DNA of 64,000 bases from Myrica gale. Its lineage: Eukaryota; Streptophyta; Magnoliopsida; Fagales; Myricaceae. A program made the position numbers and the translations under genes. Under the pieces are notes generated by a model. It did no database searches. It saw only the letters and a list, made by a program, of their open reading frames with translations, and was not told the DNA's origin. Shown here in pieces: positions 35,223 through 45,924 of the stretch (its first letter is position 1; each line of letters starts with the position of its first letter). Location of the stretch: positions 18,003,001 to 18,067,000 of the forward strand of contig OZ005603.1 in the NCBI GenBank assembly GCA_963930655.1. The letters are read 5' to 3'.

Positions 35223-36981
35223 ACACATGGGGAAAAGGGGAATGCGTGTTATATTTAAACTCTTTAGGGGAAAAGGGGTCAACACTTTACTTCATCTCAC
35301 ATAACCTCTTTTGTCTCCCAAACGGCAAGCATCACACACTCTCTCACAAATTCCATTTACCCGCTGCCTTCTTCGAAAAATCCACCGCCGATAGCATTCA
35401 ATTTCCTAACCCAGCCACTGCCAAGATGTATTCCAGCCACTCCAAGCACCTCTCTCATCAGACGCCATCATCTATCAGTTCTAGGGCACGAAAGAAAGGA
35501 AAAAACACTGAGGAACCTGCTCCTTATACAGAGGTCAACATTTTCAGGTCAGGTTGTGTAAACTTCGTTGTCTTCAAGTTTATAGAAACCGAAAGGTCAT
35601 TGCTAGTTGTTGGGCTATTTTTAAATGACTAAGTGAGAATGACTTTGATTTTAAAGAGATATTTGAATTTCAAGGATGGGGTTTGCTTGTGAATTTAAAG
35701 GTGGATTGCTATGTATAAATTTGGTTACGTTAGTTTATGCAAACCTTCAAATTTCAACATATGAGAATGTCAATAGTTGTGTAAATGGGAAGAAATTAGA
35801 CATGTTAGTTGCTTCATTAAACTCCCTGATTTATGCTCTTAATGGTGGAAAAGATTGATGCATATGGTTGGGTGAGGTTATCAGAGAAAGAACCGCTTGA
35901 TATTTAGGGTTGTATTGGATAATCCAACCCTTAATGAGGTTAGGGGTGAAAACCAGAAATGCGGTCCGAACCGCATTTCCGGTCCTCCAATATTAAAGGA
36001 CCGGACCGGACCACTTCTATGTGGTCCGGTCCGGTCTGGACTACTTAAGTGGTCCAGACCGGATTTAAATTCTTTCTAAAAAATATATATATTTTTTAAA
36101 AATTTCACACAGAGCCTACTGCGCAGTAGGCGCACTGCGCAGTGCTGATATTAATTTTTAAAAAATAAAAATAAAATTTATAAAATGCGGTCTGGTCCGG
36201 ACCGCATTTTAAGTATGTAGAGACCGGACCGGACCGGATAAATCCGGTCTTTCAATCCGGTCCGGACCGGACCGTATTTTTAAAATTGAAACCGGACCGG
36301 ACCGGTTTTTCGGTCCGGTCCGGTCTGCGGTCCGGTTCTATTCAGCCCTAAATGAGGTTATTAAAATTACTGCCAATGGATTGACTGTTCATAGACGATT
36401 ATTGTATCGTATGGTTTGTAACTTTATCTTACTAAGAATTGGGAAATTCGAATACATCACATTCTTGGAGATATTTGTCATGAATTGTTTGATTACCTGT
36501 ACCCATGTGAACCTTGGTCTTTTGATACTACCCAATGAAGGATGTCACTGAGAAAAAGAAGCAAGAGATACCCTATGGGATCTTTTCACGCACATGTTTC
36601 ACGCTCTTGAAGTTGATGTGACTGGGGAAGTAAGAGAAAAACTCAAAGAAAACCCTTCAGGTGTTGGGGTTTGTTCAAAATGATGATGGATAATGGGTAA
36701 AGAAAGGTGTGATGACATCTTAGAATGGAGATGAATGAGCTTCAGATTTTGAGGATTCAATTGCTAAAATCAAGAAGGAACTGAAAAGTTTAGGTAATCA
36801 TATGGAGGAAATGGCCACCAGTATGAAGATACGTTTTGAAGATATGAAGAAGCTGCGTGGTGTTCATACAGAGTATTTTGGGACTCTTGATAATGTTATG
36901 AGGGGTCTTATGCATCAAGTCAATAACAACATCCATGTGACTAGTAATTTGATTCATAATATTGTTAATGAGTTCACCACT
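35223..36981 (+). pseudogene. G: copia-derived 3'-domain fragment
   Basis: Homologous to copia H 45925-47160 along its length: same leader GCGTGTTATATTTAAACTCT, an ATG near 35427, a DFKE(I/M)FEFQG region near 35650, CANLQISTxENxNS near 35740, and a coiled-looking end with MEEMATSMKIRFEDMKKL near 36802. It is an old, many-times-broken coding region of unknown function that lies 3' of pol in copia elements. A hAT-type MITE interrupts it. Its right end at 36981 meets the gypsy B LTR. Its left junction with the gypsy A LTR has no clear TSD. Confidence 0.65.
35941..36350. mobile_element. hAT-type MITE rich in CCGGACC/GGTCCGG
   Basis: 410 bp with ends TAGGGGTGAAAACC and CAGCCCTA, and a perfect 8-bp TSD AATGAGGT (35933-35940 and 36351-36358). 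The paralogous site in copia H (46628-46645) reads TTAATGAGGTTATTAAA without the insert: a natural empty site. The body is stacked GGTCCGG/CCGGACC motifs able to fold, with a central ACTGCGCAGT palindrome pair at 36118-36145. 8-bp TSD and TAGGG ends fit hAT. Confidence 0.92.
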
Positions 36982-37575
36982 TGATGGAAATCAAGGCACA
37001 TCATCGGAGGATTCAACTCGAGTTCCCATTGGGCCGGTTATGAGGGCACGAGACAAGAAGTTTAAGGAGCTACTCAATGGGCTGATTCAAGCGGCATATG
37101 CTCAAGCAAACTCATGGAGATCCATTGAACAAGATCCACGTGGCCCACAAAGGATTGTCAATTTGATTCACATTCTAGAATCCGGCCAAGGCTGAGCATC
37201 AAGTTAGAAAGAAACATTTTTGGGCATGTTCTAGAAGGGTATCTATGATAGGCGACCAAATCATTCCTTTTTATATTCCCTCCTTTTATTTTGGGCGTCC
37301 AGCAGCTATTTCCTAAAGTAGAACTCTATTTTAGGCGTCCAAGTGTTATTTAGGCAAGCAAGGGATTATTTCCTTAATTGCTCTTTTTGTTTTAGGTAAG
37401 CAAGGATTTATTTCGTTGCTCAGCTTTGCTTTACTCGACCAGCCTTTGTTTCCTAGGATAGACTTTGTTTCCATGTTAGATTTTAGCTTATAAATAGGAG
37501 CCTCTTGCATTGTAATTCAGACACACATTGATCAATATAATTGTGAGAGTATTTCTCTTTGGTTCTTTGAAGTGC
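36982..37575 (+). repeat. Gypsy B 5' LTR (3' part deleted)
   Basis: Begins TGATGGAAATCAAGG. It still encodes the pol tail ([16 protein letters not shown]) because the LTR start lies inside the pol frame. TATAAATAGGAGCC at 37491-37504 is the likely TATA box. Shared sequence with the 3' LTR stops at about TTCTTTGAAG (37572). Confidence 0.85.
37491..37504 (+). promoter_or_regulatory. Gypsy B LTR TATA box
   Basis: TATAAATAGGAGCC, 5' of the predicted R region; also at about 43051-43064 in the 3' LTR and near 53697 in solo LTR D (AAATAGGAGC). Confidence 0.6.
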
Positions 37576-38007
37576 TTCAAAAAAAAATTTCGATTGTTTC
37601 CATTGGGGTTCCTATTAGTTCGAAAATCTCTTTACCCCAAACAAGTAGTTTTTTTTCTTCCGTGACGAATCACTACCTATTCTAGTTTCCACCTTTCTAA
37701 TCCATTGTGTTATTTGTATTCTTGTTCCCTTGATATTATTTATCTTGTTTTCTCTGAGATTCCTTGATGAGTTCTTGCTGAATCGTTGCGAGAAATCTTT
37801 GATTGTTTGTTTAGTTCCAAAAGAACTGCAAGAGGATTACCGAGTGGAAAAAGGCAAGAGTGGTGAGATCATTAGAGGGTAAAAGCCGTATATTGTGAGT
37901 GAAACTCGAGTGAATAGAGACCCTATCCTTGAGTGTAGACACGTAAGGGAGAGATTTGTGAGGTCCTTTTCTTGTTTTATTTCTAACACTATATTTTTGC
38001 AGTAATC
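37576..38007 (+). other. Gypsy B leader (deleted 5' part)
   Basis: Untranslated leader homologous to that of gypsy C (62636-63060) and E (43830-44230). It lacks the primer site and about 300 bp present in E and C. Confidence 0.75.
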
Positions 38008-39094
38008 ATGTCTCGTGATAGTGGAAAGAGCGTCGCCGACGACGATACGAGCTTTCCTAATCATAGGTTGCTTATGGAGGCCTTAGCAAGTCAGCTGGAC
38101 AGAACACTGAATGAGAAATGGGAATCCTTCGAGGAGAGGATAGAGGAGCAAATATGCGAACGGCTAGCTCAGTTGGAGACGAAGCAACCCCAAAACGGCC
38201 CCAACTTCCGTAGACGAGAGAGCACCACGGAGGGAGGAAAGGGAGTACGAAGAAGAGCCTTACAGATCTGACTTTGAAGAGGAAGCAGATTGTGATTCTC
38301 ATGATGGCTATAGGAGATATGGGGGGAGAAGAGACGCTAGGAACCGAGAAGATAACAACGTCAGTGGTATTAAGATGAAGATTTCGTCTTTTCAAGGGAG
38401 ATCTGATCCGAAAGCCTATATTGAGTTGGAGAAGAAGTTGGAGTTCGTGTTTGATTGCCATAATTACTCCGAAACCAAGAAGGTAAAATTAGCAGTCATT
38501 GAGTTTTCTGAGTATGCTATAACCAAGAAGGTAAAATTAATAGGAGGCGGAATGGAGAACGTCCAATAGGTCTTGGGAGACTATGAAGGCGGTCATGAGA
38601 AAACGATTCGTTCCAAGCTACTACTACCGGGAGCTGTACAAAAAGTTACAAATCCTTAAGCAAGGAAGCCGAAGTGTAGAAGACTATTACAAGGAAATGG
38701 AGATGGCCATGATCCGTGCAAATATCGAGGAGGATCGGGGAGGCTACCATGGCTCGTTTCCTACATGGTCTGAATCGGGAGATCCATGATAGGGTGGAGA
38801 TGCAACATTATGTGGAGATAGAAGACATGGTGCATATGGCTATCAAAGTGGAGCAGCAGCTCAAGAGATGGAGTGGGGGACGTGCCAGCCATAATTCTAG
38901 TTCTACCTCCTTGAAGCCGGGTTATACCAAGCCATGGACAAGTCACAAGTGTCCAAACCCGAGCCCAAACCCCTACCACCAGCCACACTTCTCAAGGTAA
39001 AAGTGAAGCTTCTACTTCTAGAAATCGTGATATCAAGTGTTTTCGATGTCAAGGCAGGGGACACATAGCAAGCCAATGTCCAAACAAGCAAGTC
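38008..39094 (+). pseudogene. Gypsy B gag
   Basis: Starts MSRDSGKSVADDDTS at 38008. The capsid part reads FQGRSDPKAYIELEKKLEFV and [18 protein letters not shown] near 38395-38510; [17 protein letters not shown] near 38600; a CCHC zinc knuckle CFRCQGRGHIASQC at about 39040-39080. The frame is broken near 38220, 38570, 38735 and 38990. Near 38522 the ACCAAGAAGGTAAAATTA stretch of 38474 is repeated in place of the WWDQLV codons seen in gypsy C and E, a local copying error that deletes a conserved gag motif. Confidence 0.92.
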
Positions 39095-39724
39095 ATGGTG
39101 TTGAAGGCCAATGGAGAGATCGTCACCGATAGTGAGGAATCTGACACCGACGACATGCCACCCTTGGAGGATGTTTCCGAGGACGAATACATAGCCCCTG
39201 AAGCGTTGACCTTGGTGGCGAGGAGAGCCTTGAGCTTGCAAGCAAAGGGTGATGAGGAAGTACAGCGGGAGAACATCTTTCACACTAGGTGCTACATCAA
39301 AGACAAGGTATGTAGTGTGATTATTGATGGTGGTAGTTGTACTGATGTTGCGAGCACAGTCATGGTTGAAAAGTTGGGACTGCCCGTGTTGAAACATCCT
39401 AGGCCATGTAAGTTGCAGTGGCTGAATGATAGTGGAGAGATAAGGGTGAACAAGCAAGTGTTAGTTACCTTTCGAATCGGTAAGTACGAAGATGAAGTGA
39501 TGTGTGATGTAGTACCGATGCAAGCAGGACACTTGTTGCTAGGGCGTCCGTGGCAATTCGATCGACATGTGAAGCATGATGGCTTTACGAATAAGTACTC
39601 TTTTGTACTTAATCAGAGGCCAATCACTCTTGTGCCCTTGACACCGCAGCAAGTATATGAAGATCAAGCGAGGTTGGAGCAAGAGAGTGATCAAAAGAAA
39701 GAGAGTGAAAATCAGAGAGAATGA
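39095..39724 (+). pseudogene. Gypsy B protease region
   Basis: Open frame of 209 residues in which VCSVIIDGGSCTDVAS carries the D-G-G-S active site (gypsy variant of D-S/T-G) and LLLGRPWQFDRH the C-terminal flap motif. N-terminal half is an acidic linker. The RT linker overlaps the end in another frame. Confidence 0.9.
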
Positions 39725-41222
39725 AAATTCGAGAGCGGTCGACAAAAAAGAGAGAGAAGGTTCGGCCATTGAGAGAACATCAGAGAGAAAAAAGAATTTC
39801 TATGCAAAAGTGAGTGAGGTCAAGCGAGCGATGCTTTCAAATCAGCCGTTGATTGTACTTTTGTACAAAGAGGCCTTTTTAAACACTAATGCTTTTGACC
39901 ATGCCTTGCCTAGTGCTATTGTTTCTCTTTTGCAGGAATATGATGATGTCTTCCCCGAGGAAACACCACATGGATTACCTCCGATTCGAGTGATCGAACA
40001 TCAAATTGATTTTGTCCCCGGTGCTTCCATTCCAAACCGACCAGCTTATAGGAGCAATCCCTAGGAGACGAAGGAGCTTCAACGGCAAGTCAGTCAGTTG
40101 TTGGATAAAGGGCACGTGAGGGAAAGCATGAGCCCATGTGCTGTTCCGGTTCTACTTGTACCTAAGAAGGATGGGACGTGGAGAATGTGTGTTGATTGCC
40201 GAGTTATCAACAATATAACGGTAAAGTATCGTTATCCTATTCCACGCTTAGATGATATGTTAGATGAGCTGCATGGTTCTTGCATATTTTCCAAAATTGA
40301 TTTAAAGAGTGGTTATCATCAAATTAGGATCAAAGAAGGAGATGAATGGAAAACCGCTTTTAAAACAAAATATGGTTTGTATGAATGGTTAGTTATGCCT
40401 TTTGGTTTGACTAATGCTCCGAGCACCTTTATGAGACTTATGAACCATGTTTTGCGTGCTTTTATAGGTAGATTTGTTGTTGTCTATTTTGATGATATCC
40501 TCATTTATAGCAAAAACATGGATGATCATGTAGTGCATCTGAAATCTGTGTTAGATGTGCTAAGGAAAGAGAATTTGTTTGCTAATTTGAAAAAGTGCAC
40601 GTTTTACACCGATAAGCTTGTATTTTTGGGCTTTGTTGTTAGTTCACAAGGTATACAGGTTGATGAAGAGAAAATCCGTGCAATCCAAGATTGGCCGAGT
40701 CCCACGAGTGTAGGTAATGTTCGTAGTTTTCACGGACTTGCTAGTTTTTACCGGCGGTTCGTGAAGGACTTTAGTAGCATAGCCGCACCACTTACCGAAC
40801 TGATCAAGAAGAACGTTGGATTTCGATGGGGAGAAGAGCAAGAGAAGGTGTTTCAATTATTCAAGGAGAAGTTGACTAACGCACCTTTGTTATCTTTACC
40901 TAAGTTTTCTAAAACATTTGAAATTGAATGTGATGCTTCAGGTATTGGTATAGGCGTCGTTCTTATGCAAGAAGGACGACCAATAGCCTACTTCAGCGAG
41001 AAACTCAGCGGGGCAGCCTTAAACTACCCAACATATGACAAGGAGTTGTACGCGTTGGTTCGAGCTTTAGAGACGTGGCAGCATTATCTATGGCCTAAGG
41101 AGTTTGTGATTCATGCCGATCAGGAATCCTTGAAACATTTGAAGGGCCAACACAAGCTAAACAAAAGGCATGCGCGTTGGGTGGAGTTCATTGAGACGTT
41201 TCCATACGTCATTTGGTATTAG
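39725..41222 (+). pseudogene. Gypsy B RT and RNase H
   Basis: Linker frame to a TAG at 40062, then 40098-41222 open for 374 residues. [57 protein letters not shown] (near 40490), [23 protein letters not shown]. RNase [14 protein letters not shown] (near 40930), [23 protein letters not shown]. Catalytic YFDD is intact. The frame ends at a TAG at 41220, where siblings have a lysine codon. This is the best-preserved RT in the window. Confidence 0.95.
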
Positions 41223-42544
41223 CAAGGTAAGGAGAATGTGGTAGCCGATGCCCTTTCTCGCAGGTATGCTCTACTTTCCACACTAGATGCCAAGTTATTA
41301 GGTTTTGAGCATATTAAGAGTTTATATCCTGATGACCATGACTTTGGTGATGAATATCGTGCTTGTGAGAAAATTGCATGTGGTAAGTTCTTTAGGCTTG
41401 ATGGGTTCTTATTTTGGGAGAATAAATTATGTGTGCCTAACAGTTCATTGAGAGAGTTATTAGTGCAAGAATCTCATGGTGGAGGATTAATGAGACATTT
41501 TGGAGTTGTCAAAACCTTAGCTATCATACAAGAACATTTCTATTGGCCTCACATGAAACGGGATGTTGAAAGAATTTGTGGAAGATGTGTCACGTGTAGG
41601 CAAGCTAAGTCCAAAGTGAAGCCCTACGGATTGTATACTCCTTTACCTATCCCTAGTGAGCCTTGGATTGATATTTCAATGGATTTTGTTTTAGGATTGC
41701 CTAGAAATAAATGAGGAAGAGATTCAATTTTTGTGGTCGTGGTTAGATTTTCTAAGATGGCACATTTTATTCCATGTCACAAAACGGATGATGCCTCACA
41801 TGTTGCTGATTTATTCTTTTGGGAGATTGTAAGATTACATGGCATGCCTAGGACGATTGTTTCAGATAGAGAAGCTAAATTCTTCAGCTATTTTTGGAAC
41901 ACTTTGTGGTGCAAGCTAGGTACTAAGTTATTATTTTCCACTACGTGCCACCCACAAACTGATGGTCAAACTGAAGCTGTCAATAGGACTTTGTCTACCT
42001 TGTTGAGGGCGATCATTAGAAAGAATATCAAAACTTGGGAAGAGTGTTTACCACATGTTGAGTTTGCTTATAATAGAGCCGTTCATCCTGATACTCATTT
42101 TTCACCATTTGAAATTGTGTACGGTTTTAATCCTTTAACCCCATTGGATTTGTCTCCTTTGCCTGTGACTGAACATGTTATATTAGACGGCAAAAAGAAA
42201 GCTAATTTTGTCAAGCAGATCCATGAGAAGGCAACACTCAACATTGAGCGACGAACGGAGCAATATGTAAAACATGCCAACAAGGGACGTCACAAGATGC
42301 TTTTTGAACCCGACGATTGGGTTTGGCTACATATGAGAAAGGAAAGATTCCCAGCCAAACGAAGTTCAAAATTGCTTCCAAGAGGAGATGGACCTTTTCA
42401 AGTCCTAGAGCGCATCAACGACAACGCCTACAAGCTAGATTTACCTGGTGAGTATAACGTCAGTGCCACTTTCAATGTTACTGATTTGAGTCCGTTTGAT
42501 GTAGGTGAAGATTTGAGGGAAAATCCTTTTCAAGAAGAGGGGAA
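41223..42544 (+). pseudogene. Gypsy B integrase with GPY/F-type module
   Basis: Frames 41238-41714 and 41733-42647. Zinc pattern [10 protein letters not shown] with CGRCVTC; core [10 protein letters not shown] (41676), IVSDREAKF (about 41860) and DGQTEAVNR (about 41965): D, D, E present. A TGA interrupts near 41712. VVVDRFSK of siblings is VVVVRFSK here. The GPY/F-type module ([19 protein letters not shown]) ends near 42500. The last frame continues past the polypurine tract into the 3' LTR. Confidence 0.94.
42531..42544 (+). other. Gypsy B polypurine tract
   Basis: CAAGAAGAGGGGAA, directly before TGATG. It is inside the pol reading frame. Confidence 0.85.
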
Positions 42545-43192
42545 TGATGGAAATCAAGGCACATCGTCGGAGGATTCAACTCGAGTTCCATTGGGCCGGT
42601 TACGAGGGCACGAGCCAAGAAGTTTAAGGAGCTACTCAATGGGCTGATTCAAGCGGCATATGCTCAAGCAAACTCATGGAGGCCCATTGAACAAGATTCA
42701 CGTGGCCCACAAAGGATTGTCAATTTGATTCACATTCTAGAATCCGGCCAAGGCTGAGCATCAAGTTGGAAAGAAACATTTTTGGGCACGTTCGAGAAGG
42801 GTATCTATGATAGGCGACCAAATCATTCCTTTTATATTCCCTCCTTTTATTTTGGGCGCCCAGCAGCTATTTCCTAAAGTAGAACTCTATTTTAGGCGTC
42901 CAAATGTTATTTAGGCAAGCAAGGGATTATTTCCTTAATTGCTCTTTTTGTTTTAGGTAAGCAAGGATTTATTTCGTTGCTCAGCTTTGCTTTACTCGAA
43001 CAGCCTTTGTTTCCTAGGATAGACTTTGTTTCCATGTTAGATTTTAGCTTATAAATAGGAGCCTATTGCATTGTAATTCGACATACATTGATCAATATAA
43101 TTGTGAGAGTATTTCTCTTTGGTTCTTTGAAGAACTTCTCGAACTTATCGGGATTTCCCGTGGCGTTTAACTCGACTTATCAAACGGCTTTC
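42545..43192 (+). repeat. Gypsy B 3' LTR, 3' end replaced by gypsy E
   Basis: Begins TGATGGAAATCAAGG; TATAAATAGGAG near 43051. It proceeds through CTTATCGGG and CGTGGCG to about 43192 and then changes to minus-strand gag (E) without the expected ...GGTTCACATCA end. Confidence 0.85.
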
Positions 43193-43827
43193 CATCGACT
43201 TCCTTGCTTTAGGCTTTGTAACTTTTTGTACAGCTCCCGGTAGTAGTGGCTTGGAACAAATCGTTTCCTCATGACCGCCTTCATAGCATCCCATGTCTCT
43301 ATGGGACGTTCTCCATTCCGCCTTCTATTTGTCACAAGTTGATCCCACCAAGTTATAGCATAGTCAGAAAACTCAATGACGGCTAATTTTACCTTTTTAG
43401 CTTCAGAGTAGTTATGGCAATCGAACACGAATTTCATCTTCTTCTCCCACTCAAGGTAAGCTTCCGGATCAGATCTCCCTTGGAAAGACGGAATCTTTAT
43501 TTTAATACCACTGACGTTGTTATCTTCTCGATTCCTAGCGTCTCGTCGCCCTCCATATCTCCTATAGCCAACATGAGAATCACGATCTTCTTCATCGTCA
43601 TATCTGTAAGGCTCTTCGCCGTACTCCCTTTCCTCTCTCCATGGTGCTCTCTCCCGTCTACGGTAATTGTGACCGGGTTGGGGTTGAGGATGCTCCAGCC
43701 GATCTAGCCGTTCTTGTACTTGGTTCAACACCCGCCTTAGTTCACCTACCATGGCCTCCATATACAGCTTCGAGTCAACTGGTGGGGTATCGTCGTTAGA
43801 CACGTTCTTTCCACTATCACGAGACAT
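43193..43827 (-). pseudogene. Gypsy E gag N-terminal part
   Basis: Minus strand, ATG at 43827: [19 protein letters not shown], then [69 protein letters not shown]. Open for over 200 residues until the chimeric junction with the gypsy B LTR near 43192. It keeps the WWDQLV motif missing from gypsy B. Confidence 0.92.
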
Positions 43828-44539
43828 GATTACTGCAAAAATATAGTGTTAGAATTAAAACAAAAAGGACCTCACAAATCTCTCCCTTACCTGTCTCACT
43901 CAATAGTAGGGTCTCTGGTCACTCGTGTTTCACACACAAGATATGGCTTTTACCCTCTAATAATCTCACCACTCTTGCCTTTTTCCACTCAGTAATCCTC
44001 TTGCGGTTCTTTTGGAACTAAACAAACAATCAAAGAATTTCAGCAACGATTCAACAAGAACTCATCAAGGAATTTCAGAGAGAGCAAGATAATTAATATC
44101 AAGGAAATAAGAATACAAAGAACACGATGGATGATTAGAAAGGTGGAAACTAGAGTAGATGGTGATTCGTCAGAGCAGAAAAAAATAAACTTGTTTGGGG
44201 TAAAGAGATTTTCGGAATAATAGGGACCCCAATAAACTTTTTTTTTTTCGGCCCCTTTCTTTCTTCTTCTTTTGGGAGTCTCTTTCTCTTCTCCTTTGAT
44301 AACAATAGCACAAGATCTCAAGGCACAAAGATATGAAACTTTCGCACCAGATATAACAAGAACCAGCTCTAGCAAAGCTTGAATAGAGAAGTTAAGAATT
44401 TCGGCCAAGTATTTGATAGTAGCCGACTGTAGGACAGAAACAAAGGGAAAAGAAATTAGAGAAGATAGCCGAAGGTTATGAAAAGAAGAAACAACGGCAC
44501 GAAAATAAAAGGGATACGCAAACCCGAACTAGAACCAAA
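43828..44539 (-). other. Gypsy E leader
   Basis: Untranslated leader between primer site and gag, homologous to the leaders of B and C. No gene is visible; it contains an A-run (T-run on the plus strand) near 44238-44250 matching the deletion junction in B. Confidence 0.75.
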
Positions 44540-44553
44540 GCTTTGATACCAAA
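44540..44553 (-). other. Gypsy E primer binding site
   Basis: Minus-strand TTTGGTATCAAAGC immediately follows the LTR end CATCA: initiator-Met-type site with one difference in the core. Identical to that of gypsy C (63331-63344). Confidence 0.85.
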
Positions 44554-45327
44554 TGATGTGAACCCCGTTAACCCGTAACGAGACCCAACAACTATGAGGA
44601 ACCCAAGATCGTCTCTAGGATGGATTCGAATGGAACCTCGACCCGTTGCTTAGGAAAGCAAGAACCTCGGTATGGTGAAGACGCCACAAATGGGATGGAA
44701 ATCCGTTTGATAAGTCGAGTTGAACGCCACGGGAAAATTCCCGATAAGTTCGAGAAGTTCGTCAAAGAACCAAAGAGAATTAAAACCTCACAAAACCGTG
44801 TATATTGAATGAATTTCGAACTACAACTTAGGCCTCTATATATAGGCCATCTTATACACGAAAACCCTATAAGGAAACACTCCTAAACATGGCGCCTAAA
44901 CCTAGTACAAAAGGAAACTAAAAGCCACCTAAAATAGATTCGGTTATTAAGAAAATATTGCTTGGTGCCTAAACCAAAAAGGCAACAAACTTAACACTTA
45001 AACTAAACTCGAAATCAGCTCCTATATGGCAAGAAAGGTGCGGCTAAAATAGTCCCACAATCATGCCATCCGAAACCCTAATTAGGAGTATCTTCTAGAA
45101 GACTTCCTTGCATGCTCAAATGAAAACCCTACTCGGGCTCTTCTAGAACTTGGAGCACATTGACAATTCGTGGGTCATGCTGAATGGGCTTCCACGCCTT
45201 TGCTTGATCCCATGCCTCTTGAATTAGCCCGTTGAGTGCATCCTTGAACTTCTTTGCTCGGGCTCTTGTAACCGGTCCACTTGGCACTTGAACGGGTTCC
45301 TTTGAAACGGCACCTTGAGCTCCATCA
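44554..45327 (-). repeat. Gypsy E 5' LTR, complete
   Basis: Minus strand from TGATGGAGCTC at 45327 to GGGGTTCACATCA at 44554; 774 bp. It encodes the pol tail ([17 protein letters not shown]) at its 5' end. CTATATATAGGCC near 44836 is the likely TATA box. The right flank is CAACT; the left partner is lost, so the TSD cannot be checked. Confidence 0.88.
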
Positions 45328-45924
45328 CAACTCAAAACCAATGGATACACTAATGAGTCAATCAACCCAAATGGAAATGATGAAAAAGGTAAAGAGGTTG
45401 TACACACGAGGTATCAAGGTATGATTGGATCTTTTCTTTACCTTACTATGAGTAAACCTAATATAATGCTTAAGAGTATGCATGGTGCTAGTTTTCAATC
45501 TTGTCCTAAGGAATCTCATTTACTCGTGGTTAAAAGAATTTTCAGATATCTTATTGGAATGAAATTTCTTTTGGATTAAATTGATGATTTGTGTTTGATT
45601 TTTCATGTTGACTATGTTATTGATTGCATTGGACATGTTCTAATATGCGTTTTAAATTGCTCTCTATTTGATCCTATTAAAATCATGCTTATTCTTTGAG
45701 AAATTATCGAATGCATTCTTTTTGCATGACATGTGTCAACATTTGGTAAAACAAGTGTCAACACTTCTGGTTTTCATGGATGTTTTCACAAAGGAAATAT
45801 GTGTCGACACCAAAAATTAATGTGTCAACATATAAGCTTCACTTCGAAGAGCATCTTTAAAATGCATTCAGGAACATGTGCAATGTGTCGACACATCTTT
45901 CGAGTACAGTGTTTTTAAAATGAG
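45328..45924 (+). pseudogene. Copia H: degenerate RT/RNase H fragment and following spacer
   Basis: Plus strand. 45335-45400 reads SKPMDTLMSQ; after a frameshift 45412-45575 reads RYQGMIGSFLYLTMSKPNIM and SCPKESHLLVVKRIFRYLIG, matching copia I RT/RNase H. From 45576 no domain is recognisable. Three GTGTCRACAC-like palindromes occur at about 45736-45890. Confidence 0.8.

Larger units (their letters stand above)
36982..43192 (+). mobile_element. Gypsy B: nearly full-length Ty3/gypsy, dead
   Basis: Plus strand. 5' LTR 36982 to about 37575, gag from 38008, protease, RT, RNase H, integrase, polypurine tract 42531-42544, 3' LTR 42545-43192 (3' end lost). The 5' side has a deletion that removes the LTR end, the primer site and part of the leader; the junction lies in an A-run near 37580. 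The right end is joined directly to the minus-strand gypsy E gag. The two LTRs share most bases over the common part. Confidence 0.9.

Noticed and set aside
35141..36996. 15-bp TSD (TGATGnAAATCAAGG) around copia fragment G
   Set aside because: The repeat is the LTR start of two different gypsy elements, so it is not a target duplication.
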